Assembly (NCBI GenBank): GCA_002320285.1
Contig: DCKE01000003.1
Coordinates: 1 to 10,893, forward strand
Source: Flavobacteriaceae bacterium UBA1682
Lineage (GTDB): Bacteria > Bacteroidota > Bacteroidia > Flavobacteriales > Flavobacteriaceae
Length of the DNA: 10,893 nucleotides
Direction of reading: 5' to 3'
Part shown: positions 6,465 to 10,893 of the stretch, piece after piece
How the letters are laid out: every line of letters starts with the position of its first letter
Position numbering within the stretch: position 1 is the stretch's first letter
The notes under the pieces: generated by a model
What the model was told of the DNA's origin: nothing
Seen by the model: the letters and a program-made list of their open reading frames with translations, nothing else
Database searches by the model: none
Translations under genes and position numbers: made by a program

Positions 6465-9400
6465 ATGTTCGCTACTATATTTTCTTTTGAGTTTAAAAGA
6501 TGGCTCAAAAACCCGATGTTTTATGTATATGGTGCCAGTTTCTTTTTGATTGGACTTTTGACCATGGCCAGTTCGATTGGGGTATTTGATAGTTTGTAGG
6601 TTACCGTAGCGTCGAATGCCTATTCCAATTCACCTTATGCGTTGAATGGATTGATCAACGGATTGTCGATGCTGACCTATTTTTTATTGCCAACTATAGT
6701 TGGAGCGTCAGTATACCGAGATTTTAAGTATCACGTTCACCATATTTTATTTTCGTACCCTTTTTCGAAACCGGCTTATTTGTTGGGGAAATTTTTGAGT
6801 TCGTTGGCAATCACAATCTTGATTACTTTTTGCATTGGTGCCGGTGTTTTTGCCGCGACCTTATTGCCTTTTGCCAATGAACAAATGTTGGGGCCGTTTA
6901 ATTTGATGGCATATATACAGCCGTTTGTATTGTTGGTGATTCCGAATATGATATTTTTCGGGGCGATTGTCTTTGCGATAGTAACCTTAACGCGAAATGT
7001 TTATATCGGTTTTATATCCATTATTTTTCTATTGGTATTTCAAGGGGTTTTACGCAGTCTTACTGCTGATATGGACAATCAGTACCTCTCGGCCTTGTTA
7101 GAGCCTTTTGGGGGGCAAGCCATGCATTTTTATACCAAATACTGGACGGTTGCAGAACAAAATTTTAAAAACTTACCTTTTGAGGGAGCTATTATATACA
7201 ACCGTTTGATTTGGTTGGCCGTATCGGCAGTTGTATTGGTTTGCTTGTATTTGAAATTTGAGTTTACCCAACAGGGAATCAGCTTTGAAAGAAGAAAAAA
7301 AGCACAACGACTAACGAAAAATAATTTTGGTAGTATTACTAAAATTGAATTACCCAAGGTAGATTATGACTTTAGTTGTGTTCAAAACTTAAAAAATGCT
7401 TGGAATTTTTCGGGAATGGAGTTTAGATATATCGTCAAAAACTGGGTGTTTATCAGTATTCTAGTGGTTGGTTTGGTATTTATTTTGCTGTCGTCTATTT
7501 CTATGGGGCAGATATTTGGAACCAATACCTATCCGGTTACTTGGAAGGTATTGATGATACAAGGAGATACTTTTGGGTTCTTTATCTTGTTTTTAACCTT
7601 TCTGTTCTCCGGTCTTTTGGTTCAACGGGGCCCTTTGTCTAAAATGAATTTGCTTATCGATGTAACTCCGGTACCCAATTGGGTGATGTTGCTGTCTAAA
7701 TTGATTGCCTTGTTCAAAATGCAATTGGTTTTGCTTTTGGTTGTGGTTGTGTCTGGAGTGATGGTGCAAATTTATCAGGGTTATTATAATTTTGAATTGG
7801 GACAGTATTTCTTTGAGTTATATGGATTAGACTTTATTCATTACGCCATTTGGGCATTTACGGCTTTGATGGTGCAAACGTTTTTCAAAAACTATTTATT
7901 GGGTTTTTTCAGCTTATTAGCCTTATTAATTGGCATTCCATTTCTTTCTGATATGGGTGTGGAACAGGATATATTTCATTTAAACAGTGCTACATTTTTT
8001 AGCTATTCCGATATGGATGGTTACGGCAGTAGGTTGGGGGAATATTATGTTTATGTGTTGTATTGGTTTCTGTTAGCTCTAGTGTTTTTTGGTATTTCTT
8101 TATTGTTTTGGAGACGTGGATTGCCGGCATCGATGTCGGAGCGATTTTTCTGGGCAAAAAGAAGGGCTAAGGCGGTGGTGATTGTACCGATATTGCTGGC
8201 ATTGTTGTCATTTGTGGTTATAGGTGGTGCAATTTATTATGAAAATACGGTAAAGAATGTCTATGTAACTGCGAAAGAGTCAGAGCAGCAACAGGCGACA
8301 TGGGAAAAGACATACAAAAAGTATGAGCATCAGGCTCAACCTCGTATTAGCGGTGTAAAAATCAATATGGATCTATTTCCCGAAACGCGCGATTTTAAAG
8401 CCGCTGGTAGTTACGTATTGGTTAATAAGACCGCAAAAGTGATAGATTCCTTATTGATTAACTACAATGATTATCCTTTAACCTTAGAGTTTGGTAGGTC
8501 AACAGAGTTGCTGTCTAGAGATACGGTATATCACTTTGATATATATAGATTATTAGAGCCATTGATTCCGGGAGATTCTATGGTTATGTCGTTTTCGCTT
8601 CATAACAAACCCAATACCTTACTGACTAATCATTCGCCTGTTTTGGAAAATGGGACTTTTATTAATAACGGTATTTTCCCTAGTTTGGGTTACAACAATG
8701 CTGGGGAATTAGAGGATAATGAGGTTCGGAAAAAGTATGGACTTGGTCCTAAAGAGCGCATGGCTGAACAAACGGATATGGTGGCACGTCAAAACAATTA
8801 TATCTCATCGGATTCTGATTGGATTGATTTTGAGACTACGGTTAGTACGAGTTTCGACCAAATTGCTATAGCTCCGGGATATTTACAAAAGGAATGGACT
8901 GCAAATGGGCGCCGTTATTTTCATTATAAGATGGATCAAAAGATGTTGAATTTCTATGCTTTTAATTCGGCACGTTATGAAGTTAAACGGGATAAATGGA
9001 ACGGTGTAGATATTGAAATCTACTATCATAAAGGGCATGAGTACAACTTGGATCGCATGATAGCGGCAACTAAAAAATCGTTGGCTTATTATTCTGAAAA
9101 CTATAGTCCATATCAGCACAGACAGGTTCGTATAATTGAGTTTCCGAACAGTATGGGGACCTTTGCTCAGTCTTTTGCTAACACCATTCCCTTTTCTGAG
9201 GCCATTGGATTTATTGCTAAAATCGATGATAAGGATGAAAATGCCGTTGACTATCCTTTTAGTGTAGTTGCACATGAGGTGGCGCATCAGTGGTGGGCAC
9301 ATCAAGTGATTGGAGCAAATGTGCAGGGGGCAACCCTGTTATCTGAGAGTTTATCTGAATATAGTTCTTTAAAAGTCTTAGAACACGAATATGGTAAGCC

Positions 9401-10106
9401 TCAGATGCGTAAATTTTTAAAAGTTGCTTTGGATAGCTATTTAAGCGGAAGAAGCAGGGAGCGTAAAAAAGAAAAACCATTGATGTATAACGAGAATCAG
9501 CAATATATCCATTACAATAAAGGGTCTTTGGTTTTATATGCTTTAAGCGATTATATCGGTGAGAAGAACATGAATGATGCTTTGAAAAAATATGTTCAAA
9601 AAGTGGCCTTTCAAGAACCGCCATATACCATTGCATCGGAATTGGTTGATTATTTAAATCAAGCTACGCCAGATTCTTTAAAGTATTTGATTCCCGATAT
9701 GTTTGAAACCATTACATTATATGATAATAAGGTAGTTAAAGTTTCTAGTGAGCCATTAAAAAATGGGAAGTTCAAAGTGACTTTTGAAGTGGAGGTTGCT
9801 AAATATCGTTCTGATGATCAAGGTGCGCGAATTTTTAAAGATGCAAGTGGGAAGACACTTAGCTTAAAAACGACTAAAGAGGAAAGTATACATTCTTTGC
9901 CCTTACAAGATTATATTGAAATTGGTGTTTTTGCACAAGATGAAAAAAACAATAAAGAAAAAGTTTTGTATTTAGAGAAAAGAAAAATCAATCAAATCGA
10001 CAATAAATTTACCATAATAGTCGATTCAAAACCATCGGAAGTAGGAGTTGATCCGTATAATAAACTCATTGATACCAAGTCAAGCGATAACCGAATGAAA
10101 ATTTAA
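6465..10106 (+). pseudogene. ABC-2 permease / M1-type metallopeptidase fusion, interrupted by in-frame TAG at codon 45
   Basis: From ATG 6465 the frame covers 1213 codons with a single internal stop, TAG at 6597-6599. The stretch before it (FEFKRWLKNPMFYVYGASFF, then a hydrophobic helix) is the expected start of ABC-2-type permeases. After it the frame is intact. Numbered from 6465, about a dozen membrane helices span residues 19-590. A gluzincin domain follows from about 625, with HEVAH (937-941), a likely third zinc ligand Glu961 and a likely catalytic Tyr1017 in YNKG. The GxMEN exopeptidase motif is absent; NSMGTFAQSF stands there. The longest uninterrupted part, 1154 residues, could start at TTG 6642 (or ATG 6669) but would lack the first membrane helix. 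It pairs with the ATPase 3 bases upstream. Substrate and peptidase target are unknown. Confidence 0.85.
6597..6599 (+). other. premature amber codon inside the permease-peptidase gene
   Basis: The codon lies in the sequence GAT AGT TTG TAG GTT ACC GTA. Reading continues in the same frame with plausible permease sequence (VTVASNAYSNSPYALNGL), so there is no frameshift; the change is consistent with one substitution, for example CAG, AAG, GAG or TTG to TAG. Confidence 0.9.
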
Positions 10107-10131
10107 ACCGCATTAATTTTGGTTTAAGGCT

Positions 10132-10160
10132 AACTGCATCTGAAAGGGTGCAGTTTTTTT
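10132..10160 (+). terminator. intrinsic terminator after the permease-peptidase gene
   Basis: AACTGCATC (10132-10140) pairs with GGTGCAGTT (10147-10155) around a TGAAAG loop and is followed by seven Ts. A second, weaker hairpin just upstream, TTAAACC (10103-10109) with GGTTTAA (10121-10127), straddles the stop codon. Confidence 0.85.
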
Positions 10161-10170
10161 GTACTTAACT

Positions 10171-10235
10171 CGTGATTCGATGTTCGTGATTCGATGTTCG
10201 AGATTCGATGTTCGTGATTCGATGTTCGTGATTCG
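10171..10235. repeat. tandem array A, 14-bp unit CGTGATTCGATGTT, 4.6 copies
   Basis: Four full units (10171, 10185, 10199, 10213) and a 9-base partial unit; the third unit has one change (T to A, giving CGAGATT). Each unit is two 7-mers of the form TTCGnnn (TTCGTGA and TTCGATG alternating). The period is not a multiple of 3, and the array lies between two terminators, so it is noncoding. Confidence 0.95.
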
Positions 10236-10238
10236 TAC

Positions 10239-10295
10239 ACTGATTACTGGTTACTGATCATTGGTTACTGATCACTGGTTACTGATCACTGGTTA
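10239..10295. repeat. tandem array B, 14-bp unit TGGTTACTGATCAC, 3.4 copies plus a degenerate start
   Basis: Units start at 10248, 10262 and 10276, with a 6-base partial at 10290 and a related ACTGATTAC before them. The array alternates the 7-mers ACTGGTT and ACTGATC (one ATTGGTT variant). It places the palindrome TGATCA at 10255, 10269 and 10283, exactly 14 bp apart. It abuts array A but is unrelated in sequence. Confidence 0.95.
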
Positions 10296-10319
10296 TACGG
10301 TTTTCGATTTCTAAACAAA

Positions 10320-10352
10320 AAAAAACACTGTTCTTGTGAAACAGTGTTTTTT
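10320..10352 (-). terminator. intrinsic terminator after rplS (probably bidirectional)
   Basis: A 13-bp stem has arms 10320-10332 and 10340-10352 (core AACACTGTT / AACAGTGTT) and a 7-base loop. A-runs on the left and T-runs on the right give U tails on both strands. Read on the minus strand it starts 20 bases after the rplS stop codon. Confidence 0.85.
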
Positions 10353-10371
10353 ATAATTCTCAGAAAGTAGA

Positions 10372-10722
10372 TTATCTTCTTCTCTCTTTGATTTTTGCTT
10401 TTTTACCAGTAAGTTCTCTGAAGTAGAAAATACGAGCTCTACGAACTTTACCTCTTTGGTTAACTTCTACTTTTTGTAAAGCAGGCATGTTTACCGGGAA
10501 AATACGCTCAACTCCAACTGCACCAGACATTTTTCTGATTGTGAAAGTTTCAGTAATTCCAGTACCTCTTCTTTGGATAACTACACCTTTGAAGAACTGT
10601 GTTCTTGTTTTTTCACCCTCTTTAATTTCGTAGTATACAGTGATTGTATCTCCTGCACCGAATTCAGGGAAATCTTTTTTAGTTACAAACTCGTCTTGAA
10701 CGAATTTTAATAAATCTGCCAT
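10372..10722 (-). CDS. rplS: 50S ribosomal protein bL19
   Basis: A 116-residue protein of standard length for bL19. It shows the family's conserved stretches: FGAGDTITVYY near the N-terminus, FKGVVIQRRGTGITETFTIRK in the middle, GVERIFPVNMP, and the basic end GKVRRARIFYFRELTGKKAKI ending KERRR. It is a component of the large subunit near the 30S interface. It stands alone here with its own promoter and terminator; it is not in the rpsP-rimM-trmD-rplS cluster seen in many bacteria, at least on the downstream side. The ATG at 10722 fits the family's usual start. No Shine-Dalgarno is seen. Confidence 0.97.
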   Translation of the reverse strand: MADLLKFVQDEFVTKKDFPEFGAGDTITVYYEIKEGEKTRTQFFKGVVIQRRGTGITETFTIRKMSGAVGVERIFPVNMPALQKVEVNQRGKVRRARIFYFRELTGKKAKIKERRR

Positions 10723-10797
10723 GATTTAATTTTATTAGCAATTGTTAATTCAGAACAACATATACGGTTTTCGCTAGAGGTTGGGCTAAAGTGGGTG

Positions 10798-10805
10798 CAA
10801 ATATA
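10798..10805 (-). promoter_or_regulatory. -7 promoter element for rplS
   Basis: The minus strand reads TATATTTG, a perfect TAnnTTTG match, followed by CACCC. The -33 region is only T-rich. The predicted start near 10790 gives a leader of about 70 bases before the rplS ATG, longer than for the other genes here. The leader contains a small hairpin (10741-10746 with 10754-10759). Confidence 0.6.
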
Positions 10806-10860
10806 ATAAATTATTTTATTAAAGACTAAAAAAAGTTTATCCGCCTATCTGCGTCTAAAG

Positions 10861-10893
10861 CCTATATGCCCATTTGCACATACGCCCATTCGC
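10861..10893. repeat. possible start of a degenerate repeat at the right edge
   Basis: TGCCCATTTGC (10867-10877) recurs as CGCCCATTCGC (10883-10893), 16 bases apart, with GCCCATT identical. Only about 1.6 copies are visible before the window ends. Confidence 0.35.

Noticed and set aside
6597..6599. TAG read as pyrrolysine
   Set aside because: There are no pyl genes in the window, the residue is outside any known pyrrolysine protein, and this lineage is not known to use it. A nonsense change is the simpler explanation.
8883..9636. Two minus-strand open frames of 125-140 codons inside the peptidase region
   Set aside because: They lie opposite the strongly conserved HEVAH-containing domain and have no recognisable features; they are shadows of the real gene.
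10171..10295. CRISPR array
   Set aside because: Units are 14 bp and directly contiguous without spacers, and no cas genes are present.

Overview
The window looks like chromosomal DNA of a Bacteroidetes, most likely class Flavobacteriia. It is AT-rich. Upstream regions carry the TAnnTTTG -7 element of the Bacteroidetes housekeeping sigma factor and lack Shine-Dalgarno sequences. The gene families also fit: a DUF4369-type lipoprotein, a YbaB protein, an ABC-2 permease fused to an M1-type peptidase, and an ISAon1-type transposase. The genus cannot be fixed from the sequence alone.

Layout, left to right. (1) Positions 1 to about 840 hold one end of an insertion sequence on the minus strand. A short N-terminal reading frame (421-774) is followed, in the +1 frame, by the DDE catalytic frame, which runs off the left edge. 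(2) Positions 908-2070 hold a minus-strand pair: ybaB first, then a small DUF4369-like lipoprotein, closed by a strong hairpin terminator. (3) Positions 2071-2205 are a divergent promoter region. (4) Positions 2206-5450 carry two plus-strand genes with separate promoters: an oligopeptidase B (S9) and a CBS/cysteine-synthase-type PLP enzyme followed by a clear terminator. (5) Positions 5589-10160 are a tight two-gene unit: an ABC ATPase, then 3 bases later a very long ABC-2 permease/M1 metallopeptidase fusion. The fusion gene has an in-frame TAG at codon 45 (6597-6599). The rest of the frame is open for 3.5 kb, so this is either a young nonsense mutation, a sequencing error, or a rare readthrough or reinitiation case. 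(6) Positions 10161-10310 lie between two convergent terminators and hold two adjacent tandem arrays with 14-bp periods, each built from alternating 7-bp units. (7) Positions 10372-10722 are rplS (ribosomal protein bL19) on the minus strand, with a promoter and a leader of roughly 70 nt.

The genes are mostly ordinary chromosomal housekeeping units rather than one system. The ATPase and the permease-peptidase fusion are expected to form one transporter with a covalently attached metallopeptidase domain, and the TAG would cut off its first membrane helix. I found no defence system, CRISPR array, tRNA or rRNA. The points most worth a second look are the TAG codon, the +1 offset between the two transposase frames (the second has no usable start codon), the fused peptidase's unusual active-site spacing and missing GxMEN motif, and the paired heptad repeat arrays.
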